The notes: generated by a model not told the origin, from the letters alone. A stretch of 26,044 nucleotides of DNA from JAVBUZ01 sp031554725 (GCA_031554725.1 JAVBUZ010000248.1:1-26044), one strand, 5' to 3'. Positions 7,619 to 15,865 are shown, numbered from the stretch's first letter. A program made the numbers and translations.

Positions 7619-8474
7619 TAATTTGCTTAAAAGAGGCTATACCGTTGTAAAAAGCGAAGAAAAGCGAGTGATTGATACCAATGAACTAATTGCTCGAAAG
7701 CTAGAGAGACTAAGAGCCGTTAATAATACAAGAAATGAGGCTTCGGAAGAAGGCTTTACAAGTGGTATTTCGGCTACAGAAATAGATGTATTATTCGATG
7801 AAGAAAATCCCGAGGAAGAAGCCTTCATAGAAGGGTTCGCAGAAGCTGTTCCCGTATATGAGGGACCTTCGCCAGAAGAATTAATTGCACAGGCAGGGGA
7901 AGAAATTGCTCAAATGAAACAAGCAGCAGCTCGAGAGCTTGAGGCAGAAAAGCAAAGAGTCTTAAATGAAGCGAAGGAACGTGGCTATAAAGAAGGCTAT
8001 GATGCGTCTATGCAAGAGCTTGGCAGGATGCAGCAAGAGTTAGAAGCAGAAAAAGTAAGACTTGAGGCTTGGGTAGAAGAGCAAATTGATGAGCTAGAGC
8101 CTAGATTTATTGAAACTATAACAGGAATATATGAACATGTTTTTCGTGTGGATTTAAAAAGTTATCGGGAAATACTTGTTTTTTTGATAACAGAAACCCT
8201 TCGAAAGATAGATGGCACTAGAGACTTCATTGTTCATGTATCAAAAGATGACTATCCTTATGTAGGTATGCAAAAGAAACAGATTTTAGCTGCGGCAGGA
8301 ACTGCGAATGCAACCATCGAGATTATTGAGGATGTGGTGCTTTCTAAAAATGAATGCTTAATAGAAACTAGCGGTGGTATTTTTGACTGTGGGTTAGATA
8401 CACAGCTTACTGAGTTGAAAAAGAAATTAACATTATTGTCCTATGAACGTGCAGCACAAAATAATGAATTTTAG
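7611..8474 (+). CDS. fliH: Flagellar export ATPase regulator FliH
   Basis: FliH forms the stalk that regulates FliI and docks it to the C-ring. The start is placed at TTG 7611, because GGAGGTGA (7595-7602) sits 8 bases before it; the upstream in-frame ATG at 7566 lies inside fliG and has no such site. This gives 287 residues starting MSSNLLKRGYTVVKSEEKR. The middle is a Glu/Ala/Gln/Lys-rich coiled coil with the GYKEGYDASMQELGRMQ pattern (glycine-spaced helix typical of FliH). The C-terminus resembles the V-ATPase E-subunit-like fold, with GGIFDCGLDTQLTELKKKL. Sequence conservation in this family is low; context supports the call strongly. Confidence 0.92.
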   Translation: MSSNLLKRGYTVVKSEEKRVIDTNELIARKLERLRAVNNTRNEASEEGFTSGISATEIDVLFDEENPEEEAFIEGFAEAVPVYEGPSPEELIAQAGEEIAQMKQAAARELEAEKQRVLNEAKERGYKEGYDASMQELGRMQQELEAEKVRLEAWVEEQIDELEPRFIETITGIYEHVFRVDLKSYREILVFLITETLRKIDGTRDFIVHVSKDDYPYVGMQKKQILAAAGTANATIEIIEDVVLSKNECLIETSGGIFDCGLDTQLTELKKKLTLLSYERAAQNNEF

Positions 8475-8483
8475 GTGAGTCTA

Positions 8484-9803
8484 TTGAAGAAAGTAACAGT
8501 TGATTTTTTGAAATATACTAAAATTGCAGATAGAACCTTTTGCCGTAAGATGGGAAAAGTAGTCAATGTGGTTGGACTTACCATTGAATCAGCAGGACCA
8601 GATGCTAAATTAGGTGATGTATGTCAGATTTTTCCGGATGCAGAAGGCAGCAAATCCATTATGGCAGAGGTGGTAGGATTTAAAGATAAAAAGACCCTGC
8701 TTATGCCTTATGAATTAGTAGAAGGAATTGGTCTAGGCTGTATTGTACAAAATACAGAAAATGCTTTGACAGTAGAAATCAGTGACAATATGCTGGGAAG
8801 ATGTTTGGATGGACTTGGAAGACCAACAGATGGCAGTATACTTCCTAAAGGAAGGGCATGTTCTGTAGAAGCTATGCCACCGGACCCGATGAGCAGAGCG
8901 ATTATTGATGAAGTTCTACCCCTTGGAGTAAAGGCAGTAGATGGTTTGATTACAGTTGGTAAAGGACAAAGATTAGGTATTTTTGCAGGCTCAGGTGTTG
9001 GTAAATCCACGCTAATGGGTATGTTTGCAAGAAATACCAAAGCAGATATTAATGTTATTGCACTGATTGGAGAACGTGGCCGAGAAGTAAAAGAGTTTAT
9101 TGAAAGAGATTTAGGTGAGGAAGGTATGAGACGTTCGGTTGTAGTAATTGCAACCTCGGACAAGCCGGCCCTTGAACGTAGTAAGGCAGCAAAAACAGCG
9201 ACAGCTATTGCGGAATATTTTAGGGATCAGGGGAAAGATGTCCTATTAATGATGGACTCCCTGACTCGTTTTTGTATGGCACAAAGAGAAATTGGGCTTG
9301 CCAGCGGAGAGCCACCAGTAACAAGGGGCTATCCACCAAGTATTTACTCAGAATTACCAAAGCTTTTAGAACGAGCAGGACGTTCTGAAAAAGGATCCAT
9401 AACGGGACTATATACGGTTTTAGTAGACGGCGATGACTTTAATGAGCCGATAACAGATACTGCAAGAAGTATTTTGGATGGGCATATTATGCTTAGTCGT
9501 AAGCTGGGACATAAAAATCATTACCCTGCTATTGATGTTTTACAGAGTATCTCTAGATGTATGAGTCAGATTGCAACTAGAGAGCATAAACAATTAGCGG
9601 GAAAGCTTAAAAATGTTTTGGCTACCTACAATGAGGCTGAGGATTTAATCAATATAGGTGCTTATAAGCAGGGAAGTAATCCTAATATTGACTATGCTAT
9701 TAGCAAGAATGATGGTGTAGACGAATTTTTATGTCAGGATGTGGAAGAAAAAATTGATTTTGAAGAAACACTTCAAAGGTTGAAAGCACTATTTGAGGGA
9801 TAA
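8484..9803 (+). CDS. fliI: Flagellum-specific ATPase FliI
   Basis: FliI is an F1-beta-like ATPase that powers or facilitates type III export of rod, hook and filament proteins. The Walker A motif GSGVGKST covers about 169-176 and Walker B is LLMMDSLTRF with D258. ERGREVKEFIERDLGEEG and GEPPVTRGYPPSIYSELPKL are family signatures. TTG 8484 is preferred because AGGTGA (8473-8478) lies 5 bases ahead, the same spacing seen for fliM and motA. The GTG at 8475, directly abutting the fliH stop, would give 442 rather than 439 residues but has no ribosome site. It is tightly packed between fliH and fliJ. Confidence 0.96.
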   Translation: MKKVTVDFLKYTKIADRTFCRKMGKVVNVVGLTIESAGPDAKLGDVCQIFPDAEGSKSIMAEVVGFKDKKTLLMPYELVEGIGLGCIVQNTENALTVEISDNMLGRCLDGLGRPTDGSILPKGRACSVEAMPPDPMSRAIIDEVLPLGVKAVDGLITVGKGQRLGIFAGSGVGKSTLMGMFARNTKADINVIALIGERGREVKEFIERDLGEEGMRRSVVVIATSDKPALERSKAAKTATAIAEYFRDQGKDVLLMMDSLTRFCMAQREIGLASGEPPVTRGYPPSIYSELPKLLERAGRSEKGSITGLYTVLVDGDDFNEPITDTARSILDGHIMLSRKLGHKNHYPAIDVLQSISRCMSQIATREHKQLAGKLKNVLATYNEAEDLINIGAYKQGSNPNIDYAISKNDGVDEFLCQDVEEKIDFEETLQRLKALFEG

Positions 9804-9808
9804 AAACC

Positions 9809-10258
9809 ATGGCAAGATTTCGTTATAGAATGCAGAGTATATTGAATATTAAGCTGAAAATGGAAACCCAGGCGAAGCAGGAATTTGCAGTAGCTCAGAT
9901 AGCACTTGAACGTGAAGAGGAAAAATGCCGAGTGCTGGAAGCGAGAAAGCTTACGTATGAAGTAGAGGCAAAAAAGCTACTTTCTGGTGGCTTAAATGTT
10001 CAGGATATTATTGCGAATAAGCAAGCTCTTATTCGAATGGATGAATATATAAAAGAGCAGAAGCTGCAAATAAAATTAGCTGAAAAGCAAGTAGAACAGG
10101 CAAGACTTAGACTGCAAGAGGTTATGCAGGAAAGAAAAACTCATGAAACATTAAAAGATAAAGCGTTTGAAGAGTTCTTACTAGAAGAAAAAAGGCTTGA
10201 AAGTAAAGAAATTGACGAGTTAACAAGCTACACATATGGACTTAAGGTAGGTGAATAA
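9809..10258 (+). CDS. fliJ: Flagellar export protein FliJ
   Basis: FliJ is a small coiled-coil protein, related to the gamma subunit of F-ATPases, that sits in the FliI hexamer and contacts FlhA. The 149-residue product opens FRYRMQSILNIKLKMETQAK, the typical FliJ beginning. It is then a nearly continuous charged helix rich in E, K, Q and A (about 15-140). It starts 5 bases after fliI, with GAGGG at the end of fliI as ribosome site. Identity rests on the start motif, size and position. Confidence 0.93.
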   Translation: MARFRYRMQSILNIKLKMETQAKQEFAVAQIALEREEEKCRVLEARKLTYEVEAKKLLSGGLNVQDIIANKQALIRMDEYIKEQKLQIKLAEKQVEQARLRLQEVMQERKTHETLKDKAFEEFLLEEKRLESKEIDELTSYTYGLKVGE

Positions 10259-10260
10259 TA

Positions 10261-11121
10261 ATGGCAAGAGAAAACGATCCACAACAGGCGGAACGTAAGA
10301 AAATACAGGAACAGAAGAAAAAACTAAAAAGCGAAGAGCAGAAACATAAAAAAGAAGCAAAGAAACGCGCTAAGGAAATAGCGGCGCAAGAAGCAGTCTT
10401 AGCAGAAGACGAAGAGTCTAACGGAATTTTCACTTTTTTAGCAACCATTGCAATTGTTGCTGTTTGGCTTGGTATCATATGCATTATTATTAAACTGGAT
10501 GTTGGTGGCTTCGGTTCGAATGTGCTAAGACCTATTTTAAAAGATGTACCAGTGGTAAATATGATATTACCAGCTACAAAAAGCGCCTCTGTTGATGAAG
10601 AAGACTATGGTGGTTATACATCCTTGTCTGAAGCGGTAGATAAAATAAAAATTCTAGAGCAACAGTTAGATCAAGCTCAAGGAAGTATTCTTTCTAAGGA
10701 TGAAACAATTGCAGAACTAAAGGCAACTAATGTTAGATTGCAAGAATTTGAATCAAGACAAGTGGAGTTTCAACGTATAAAAACTGAATTTTATGAAGAA
10801 GTAATCTATGCGGAAAAGGGGCCGGGTGCAGAAGAATACAGAAAGTATTTTGAAAGCATGGATCCTACGACAGCGGAGTATTTATATAAACAAGTAGTAA
10901 AGCAGTTAGAAGAGAGCAAAGAGATTCAAGATTATGCTTCTGCCTACTCACAAATGAAGCCAAAACAAGCGGCGGCAATTTTTGAAAATATGACAGAGCA
11001 ATTGAATTTGGCGGCGAGAATTCTTAAAACCATGAATGCAGAAGCAAGAGGTAAGATTTTAGGGGCAATGGATCCTGCAATAGCAGCAAAATTAACAAAA
11101 ATTATGGATCCTGAGTCTTAA
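10261..11121 (+). CDS. MgtE_N/MotE-like single-pass flagellar protein (YlxF position)
   Basis: The 286-residue product has a very charged N-terminus (K/E/Q-rich, 1-50), one membrane segment at about 57-79 (FTFLATIAIVAVWLGIICII), a coiled coil (about 120-180) and a C-terminal helical repeat region. The repeat units YFESMDPTTAEYLYK, YSQMKPKQAAAIFENM and LKTMNAEARGKILGAMDP follow the MgtE N-domain pattern (M.P..AA.I...M). This matches the MotE/YlxF group, found between fliJ and fliK in Bacillus too. Its role is not settled; a stator or export-related chaperone role has been proposed for relatives. Starts 2 bases after fliJ. Confidence 0.82.
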   Translation: MARENDPQQAERKKIQEQKKKLKSEEQKHKKEAKKRAKEIAAQEAVLAEDEESNGIFTFLATIAIVAVWLGIICIIIKLDVGGFGSNVLRPILKDVPVVNMILPATKSASVDEEDYGGYTSLSEAVDKIKILEQQLDQAQGSILSKDETIAELKATNVRLQEFESRQVEFQRIKTEFYEEVIYAEKGPGAEEYRKYFESMDPTTAEYLYKQVVKQLEESKEIQDYASAYSQMKPKQAAAIFENMTEQLNLAARILKTMNAEARGKILGAMDPAIAAKLTKIMDPES

Positions 11122-11145
11122 CTAAAAGTAGTTTTTGTCCGATAT
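11119..11145 (+). promoter_or_regulatory. Candidate sigma-28 (SigD/FliA) promoter before fliK
   Basis: TAAC (11119-11122), a 15-base spacer and TCCGATAT (11138-11145) match the Bacillus SigD consensus TAAA-N15-GCCGATAT at 10 of 12 positions with ideal spacing. It lies in the 97-base gap between the MgtE_N-like gene and fliK. This gap is long for the crowded operon, and the leader to fliK would be about 67 bases. Confidence 0.6.
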
Positions 11146-11218
11146 AAGTATTAATCATAAGTGCCATTGGCCTTTTGATAGATTTGAACCTTGAAAACTA
11201 AAGAGAGGAGGAATGTGA

Positions 11219-12583
11219 ATGACAAGCGCACCTATTACAAGCGAAGTCGGAAATCTATTTATGGGAATGACGACGCAAAATGTAAAGGACAGTTCAAAAG
11301 CGAATGCGGGTTTTTCGGATATGCTTAAAAAGCAAACATCAAAAAGTGAGCTAAGTAAAGATGACGCCGTAAATACATCTTCGCCAAGAACAAAGTTTGA
11401 AAGAAGTGGTAAGACAGTAAAGGAACAGGAACAGCTTCAATCAAAGAAAAGCAGGACGTCAGAGAGTGATGAAGAAAAGGCTCTGAAAGTAGCAGAAGAG
11501 CTAGCAGGTCAGTTGATTACTCAGGTTGCGAATCAGTTAGGTCTATCAGTAGAAGAAGTGGAAAGCCTTATGCAGGAAATGGATATGACACAAATGGATA
11601 TTTTGGATGCTGAAAATCTGACACAACTGTTAGTTAGTGCAAGCGGAGAAAAAGATGTGTTATCTCTTGTGACCAACGAAGAGTTATATGCGACCATGAA
11701 AGAACTAAATGGTATGCTGGAAGACGGACTGCAAGAAATTGCAAGCCTGATTGATGAAAGTGGAGAGGACTTTAAAGCTTGGATGTCATCAAAACTACAA
11801 GAACAGGATAAAGTTCCTACAGCGGGTCTGGAATTTACAGAAGGTAAAGACTTAGAAATTTTTGAAGCAGTTGAAATTCCTGATGAGCCACAAACGAAAA
11901 ATGAAACACAAGGCATCAAAGAAGAAGCTAGCACAAAGGAATCTTTAGTTGATGTGGAAACGGTGCAAGTAGAAAGTAGCCAAGGCAAGCAGTCATCACA
12001 AAGTAAAGCTGGTAGCGAAAGTAAAAATGAAGGAGGAAATAATTTCTTCCAACAGAACTTTTTAAACCAAATTCAAAATGAGAATGTACAAGGCGCAGAA
12101 AGCACAGCGTATTTTAGTCCAGAGACAAGAGAAATTATGAATCAAATTATGGATTTCATGAAAGTTCAAGTTGACGGAGAGCTATCTCAATTGGAAATGC
12201 AATTACACCCAGAAAGCTTGGGAAGCTTAAACATTCAGCTGACATCAAAAGAAGGCGTGGTTACGGCTCAGTTTACAGCACAAAATGATGCGGTAAAAGC
12301 AGCCATAGAAAGCCAGATGATTCAGCTAAAGGAAACCTTTGAACAGCAAGGTGTAAAAGTGGAAGCGATTGAGGTTATGGTTGAAAGCCATGCATTTGAG
12401 AGAAACTTAGACCAGGGTAGTGGGCAAAGCTCCCAGAGCCAGCAAAATCGAGTGCCAAAACCAAAGATGAGAAGACTTAATCTTGAAGAGTTAGATTTGT
12501 TAACAGAAGATATGTCTCAGGAAGAACAGATGGCGGCAGAAATCATGGAGCAAAATGGTAACACGGTAGATTACATGGCTTAG
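11219..12583 (+). CDS. fliK: Flagellar hook-length control protein FliK
   Basis: FliK is exported during hook growth; it measures hook length and switches FlhB from rod/hook to filament substrates. The 454-residue protein has a long, polar, low-complexity N-terminal ruler (S, K, E, Q-rich) and the conserved C-terminal domain at about 310-400. That domain contains LEMQLHPESLGSLNIQLTSK and then VVTAQFTAQNDAVKAAIESQ, which is the Flg_hook signature. A Q/S-rich segment follows. GAGAGGAGG (11203-11211) sits 7 bases before ATG 11219. Downstream flgD and flgE complete the hook module. Confidence 0.94.
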   Translation: MTSAPITSEVGNLFMGMTTQNVKDSSKANAGFSDMLKKQTSKSELSKDDAVNTSSPRTKFERSGKTVKEQEQLQSKKSRTSESDEEKALKVAEELAGQLITQVANQLGLSVEEVESLMQEMDMTQMDILDAENLTQLLVSASGEKDVLSLVTNEELYATMKELNGMLEDGLQEIASLIDESGEDFKAWMSSKLQEQDKVPTAGLEFTEGKDLEIFEAVEIPDEPQTKNETQGIKEEASTKESLVDVETVQVESSQGKQSSQSKAGSESKNEGGNNFFQQNFLNQIQNENVQGAESTAYFSPETREIMNQIMDFMKVQVDGELSQLEMQLHPESLGSLNIQLTSKEGVVTAQFTAQNDAVKAAIESQMIQLKETFEQQGVKVEAIEVMVESHAFERNLDQGSGQSSQSQQNRVPKPKMRRLNLEELDLLTEDMSQEEQMAAEIMEQNGNTVDYMA

Positions 12584-12612
12584 CATAAAAGATGCAAGCA
12601 GAAAGGAGAAAA

Positions 12613-13293
12613 ATGAGTTTAATAGCACAAGTACAAGATGGTAAAATAGTAGAAACAACTTCACAGAGTTCTTTATCTTCGACATCATCTACAGGAAATA
12701 GTAGCATGAGCAAAGAAGCCTTTTTACAATTACTAGTGGCACAGATGAAATACCAAGATCCGCTAGAACCAACCTCCAATACAGAATACATATCTCAGTA
12801 CGCACAGTTCTCACAGGTAGAAAGCTTACAAAATATGAGTGCCAATATGGACTTACAAAGAGCATCGTCACTTGTTGGACAAGAAGTGTATGTTAAGTCA
12901 ACAAATTCAAAAGGCGAAACAACTTTACTACAAGGCAAGGTTGAATATGTTGTTTATGAAAATGGAAAGCCATACTTAGCAATTAATGAATCGTTATATT
13001 CTCTAGATGATCTTTACACAGTAACAGATAAGGATTATTTAAATGCTTATGAAAAAGCAACAGATTGGGTAACTAAATTAACAAAATTGCCTAATGTAAA
13101 TTCAATTGGTATTGCAACAGACGGCGAAACGATTGATGAGTTGAAAACGATTTATGATGGAATGAATGATTATGAAAAGACTTTCGTGGCAAAAGAAAAA
13201 GTAGAAGTGTTAGGAAAATACGTAGATAAACTAGCTGAACTTAGAAAGATTGCTGAAAACCAAAGCAGCGGCGGCGACGGTGATGAAAGTTAA
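12613..13293 (+). CDS. flgD: Flagellar hook assembly (capping) protein FlgD with a helical C-terminal tail
   Basis: FlgD caps the growing hook and guides FlgE polymerisation. The N-terminal core is typical: SKEAFLQLLVAQMKYQDPLE and NTEYISQYAQFSQVESLQNM. SLVGQEVYVKST and LAINESLYSLDDLYTV form the Tudor-like part. Residues about 139-226 do not look like the usual FlgD Ig-like domain. They are predicted helical, with LPNV and IDELKTIYDGMNDYEKTFV, recalling helical repeats of Gram-positive surface proteins. ATG 12613 follows AAAGGAGAAA; an in-frame ATG at 12592 lacks a ribosome site. Length is 226 residues. Confidence 0.93.
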   Translation: MSLIAQVQDGKIVETTSQSSLSSTSSTGNSSMSKEAFLQLLVAQMKYQDPLEPTSNTEYISQYAQFSQVESLQNMSANMDLQRASSLVGQEVYVKSTNSKGETTLLQGKVEYVVYENGKPYLAINESLYSLDDLYTVTDKDYLNAYEKATDWVTKLTKLPNVNSIGIATDGETIDELKTIYDGMNDYEKTFVAKEKVEVLGKYVDKLAELRKIAENQSSGGDGDES

Positions 13294-13318
13294 TTAATTA
13301 TTCAAAGGAGATGAATTT

Positions 13319-13729
13319 ATGAGATTGCAAAATACAAATTTTCTCTCCATTGAACAACTTCAAGATCAGTACCTAAACCAAACAAAGAAAATTGATAATT
13401 CAAAAGATACGTCAGGCATTTCATTTGGTGAAATTTTAAAAGCAAAAACAGCTTCGGAAGCGACAGGCAGTAGCAGTACCTTAAAATTTTCCAAGCATGC
13501 GGCAAGCAGGCTAATTGATAGAAACATTGAACTGACGGACAATCAGATTGAGCGTTTGAGTGATGGTACCAAGAAGGCAGGAGAGAAGGGAATACAAGAA
13601 TCATTGGTGATTGTAGACCAATTAGCATTTATTGTGAATATTCCCAACAACACAGTTATTACTGCAATGGATCAGATGGAAAGCAATGAAAATATATTTA
13701 CCAACATAGACGGAGCGGTCATTATTTAG
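13319..13729 (+). CDS. Conserved flagellar operon protein of unknown role (TIGR02530 / Flagellar_put type)
   Basis: This 136-residue protein has a variable N-terminus and a conserved C-terminal block FSKHAASRLIDRNIELTDNQ, then KKAGEKGIQESLVIVDQLAF and IVNIPNNTVITAMD. That block is the hallmark of the family found between flgD and flgE in many Firmicutes. No signal peptide or membrane segment is visible, so it is probably cytoplasmic or an export substrate. AAAGGAGATG precedes ATG 13319. Position between cap and hook genes suggests a role in hook assembly or hook-gene expression, but the function is unknown. Confidence 0.85.
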   Translation: MRLQNTNFLSIEQLQDQYLNQTKKIDNSKDTSGISFGEILKAKTASEATGSSSTLKFSKHAASRLIDRNIELTDNQIERLSDGTKKAGEKGIQESLVIVDQLAFIVNIPNNTVITAMDQMESNENIFTNIDGAVII

Positions 13730-13817
13730 CCGGACCTAAAGGAGGCTTATATTTCCCGACTGACAGAAGGAAATAAAGGTTTCGCCTAGTTGGAGAAAAA
13801 ATAGGAGGTCACTCATT

Positions 13818-15569
13818 ATGATGAGATCACTTTTTTCTGGTGTATCAGGACTTAAAACACATCAGACAAGAATGGACGTTATTGGTAACAATATCGCCAA
13901 CGTTAATACAACAGCTTATAAAGCAAGTTCCATGGTATTTAGTGAATTAATTAGTCAGACAACACAGAATGCATCTGGACCAAATGCAGCAACTGGTACC
14001 GGCGGTACCAATGCAAGACAGATAGGTCTTGGTGTTAAAACTGGTGCGATTAATACCAATATAACAACACAGGGTGCCAGTCAATCAACAGGAAACCCTT
14101 TTGATATTATGATTAGTGGTAGTGCATTTTTCGTAGTAAGCAATGGTGGTGAAAACTTCTTTACTAGAGACGGTTCCTTTTATGTAGATGGTGCAGGAAA
14201 CTTAGCAATGACAAGCACCGGTTATAATGTAATGGGCTGGGGTGTGGATGAAGAAACTATGACCATTAAACAGGATACCGTTGCGGCACTTCGTATCATG
14301 AATGCAGCGAACATGACATATCCGCCAGAAGCAACCTCAAAAGCATATGTTGCTGGTATTATTGATAAAAACAATACGGATGTAACAAGCTCTTCTGGTA
14401 AATCAATTAACTTGAATTTTTATGATGAATTAGGTTATACCTATACAGCAAGATTAGTAATCAGACAGTCCACAGATACTAGCCAATACAGCGTAGAAGT
14501 AGAAAAAATACTTGATTCTTTAGGAAATGAGCTAGATATTTCGGGTGTTGCCCTTGGAAATATGGGAACTACACAGAATACCAATCGCTCTGTTGCCCTA
14601 GATACCAGTGCATACAAATGGGATGGTACTGTTCTAAAAACAACCTCAGATCCACAAACGACAGTAGCGGATTTGCAAAATATTTTTGAAGCCAATGGCG
14701 ACTTGAAAATTAATAGTACCGATGCTGCAACAGTTAAATCTGCAACAGAGGCAATGTCAGCTTTAGCAAAGGCTTATGGATATGAAGGCTCAGAAGATGA
14801 ATTTTTTGGACTTCAAAAAACCATAACAGCAGGTGAAAACGATAAGTTTACAACTGGAAATTATTCTGTTGCAACCATGTTCTATAATTTCTTTAAACCT
14901 TCAACCACAGCACCAACCTTTGGTGAAGGTGCAAACGCAACAAGTGAATCCATTGAAAGCTTTAACACGGATATTCGTACCTTTGATGGTATTATCTTAA
15001 ACTATGACTCTGGAAAAGGTTACTTTAAAGGTATTGGCGATGCAAATAGCACAACAACATCAGCAACCTTAAATCTATCTGTTTTAGGCGCGAATTTCTC
15101 TGATATCAGCATTGATTTTTCGGAAAGCTCTATGTTCAGTAACAGTGGCTCTTGTACAGTTGCAGCAACAGCGGGCGATACCGCGGGCTTAGGCATGGGA
15201 CGTAAATTAGGTGATATGAGTGGTATAGCAATTCAGAGTAATGGTATGATTTATGCTTCTTACGACAATGGTATGACCAAGCTTCTTGGACAAATTGCAG
15301 TAGCTGAATTTGCTAATGCATCTGGCCTTGAAAAGCAAGGAGATAACTTATACTCGGCAACCTTAAACTCAGGAACCTTTGATGGAATTGGTGTGGATAT
15401 TACACTTAGTGGTGGAAAAATGTCTACAGGTCAGCTAGAAATGAGTAACGTTGACTTATCAGCGGAATTTACAGAGATGATAACTACGCAGCGTGGTTTC
15501 CAGGCAAATAGCCGTATTATCACAGTATCTGATACTCTTTTAGAAGAATTGACGAATTTAAAGAGATAA
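13818..15569 (+). CDS. flgE: Flagellar hook protein FlgE
   Basis: FlgE polymerises into the flexible hook. The 583-residue protein is much larger than the roughly 264-residue Bacillus subtilis hook protein; the extra length forms surface D2/D3-type domains, common in clostridia. The N-terminus MMRSLFSGVSGLKTHQTRMD and GNNIANVNTTAYKASSMVF are the axial-protein signature. SGSAFFVVSNGGENFFTRDG is the D1 core. The C-terminus STGQLEMSNVDLSAEFTEMI and TTQRGFQANSRIIT closes the coiled coil. TAGGAGGT (13802-13809) sits 8 bases before ATG 13818. The 88-base leader contains a second, orphan AAGGAGG at 13739-13745. A GC-rich hairpin follows the gene. Confidence 0.96.
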   Translation: MMRSLFSGVSGLKTHQTRMDVIGNNIANVNTTAYKASSMVFSELISQTTQNASGPNAATGTGGTNARQIGLGVKTGAINTNITTQGASQSTGNPFDIMISGSAFFVVSNGGENFFTRDGSFYVDGAGNLAMTSTGYNVMGWGVDEETMTIKQDTVAALRIMNAANMTYPPEATSKAYVAGIIDKNNTDVTSSSGKSINLNFYDELGYTYTARLVIRQSTDTSQYSVEVEKILDSLGNELDISGVALGNMGTTQNTNRSVALDTSAYKWDGTVLKTTSDPQTTVADLQNIFEANGDLKINSTDAATVKSATEAMSALAKAYGYEGSEDEFFGLQKTITAGENDKFTTGNYSVATMFYNFFKPSTTAPTFGEGANATSESIESFNTDIRTFDGIILNYDSGKGYFKGIGDANSTTTSATLNLSVLGANFSDISIDFSESSMFSNSGSCTVAATAGDTAGLGMGRKLGDMSGIAIQSNGMIYASYDNGMTKLLGQIAVAEFANASGLEKQGDNLYSATLNSGTFDGIGVDITLSGGKMSTGQLEMSNVDLSAEFTEMITTQRGFQANSRIITVSDTLLEELTNLKR

Positions 15570-15582
15570 TAACACAAATTTC

Positions 15583-15618
15583 AAGGGGTCAAGTGGCGTT
15601 TATGCTGCCTGACCCCTT
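15583..15618 (+). other. Strong hairpin between flgE and swrD
   Basis: AAGGGGTCA (15583-15591) pairs perfectly with TGACCCCTT (15610-15618) around an 18-base loop that can pair further (GGC/GCC). No T-run follows, so it is not a standard intrinsic terminator. It may protect the 3' end of flgE mRNA, be processed, or cause partial termination that lowers downstream expression. Confidence 0.65.
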
Positions 15619-15647
15619 AAATGCATAAAGGGAAAGAGGGAAAAAAG

Positions 15648-15833
15648 ATGATAGAAGTAACTAAAATTAATGGGCAGAAAATATTGGTAAATTCAGATTT
15701 AATCGAAATTGTCGAGGAAACTCCAGATACCATTTTAAACCTCACCACAGGCAGAAAAATTATTGTAAAAGAAAGTAGACAAGAAGTGAAAAATTTAGTA
15801 AAATTGTATCGAAAGGATATTTTTGCAGATTAA
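15648..15833 (+). CDS. swrD: Flagellar protein SwrD (FlbD family)
   Basis: This 61-residue protein belongs to the FlbD family. In Bacillus subtilis the counterpart, SwrD, is encoded right after flgE and increases flagellar motor power. Sequence features are MIEVTKINGQKILVNSDLIE and ILNLTTGRKIIVKES, two beta-rich segments typical of the family. No membrane segment is present, so it should act in the cytoplasm. ATG 15648 is behind AGAGGGAAAAA; an in-frame ATG at 15621 lies at the hairpin foot and is not favoured. motA starts 32 bases after the stop, which fits a stator-related role. Confidence 0.92.
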   Translation: MIEVTKINGQKILVNSDLIEIVEETPDTILNLTTGRKIIVKESRQEVKNLVKLYRKDIFAD

Positions 15834-15865
15834 TTTAGAAAATTGCAGAATGCAGGGTGATTTTT

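Noticed and set aside
9446..9453. GCCGATAA in fliI as a sigma-28 -10 element
   Set aside because: No TAAA at the proper distance upstream; the bases encode part of the conserved FliI sequence.
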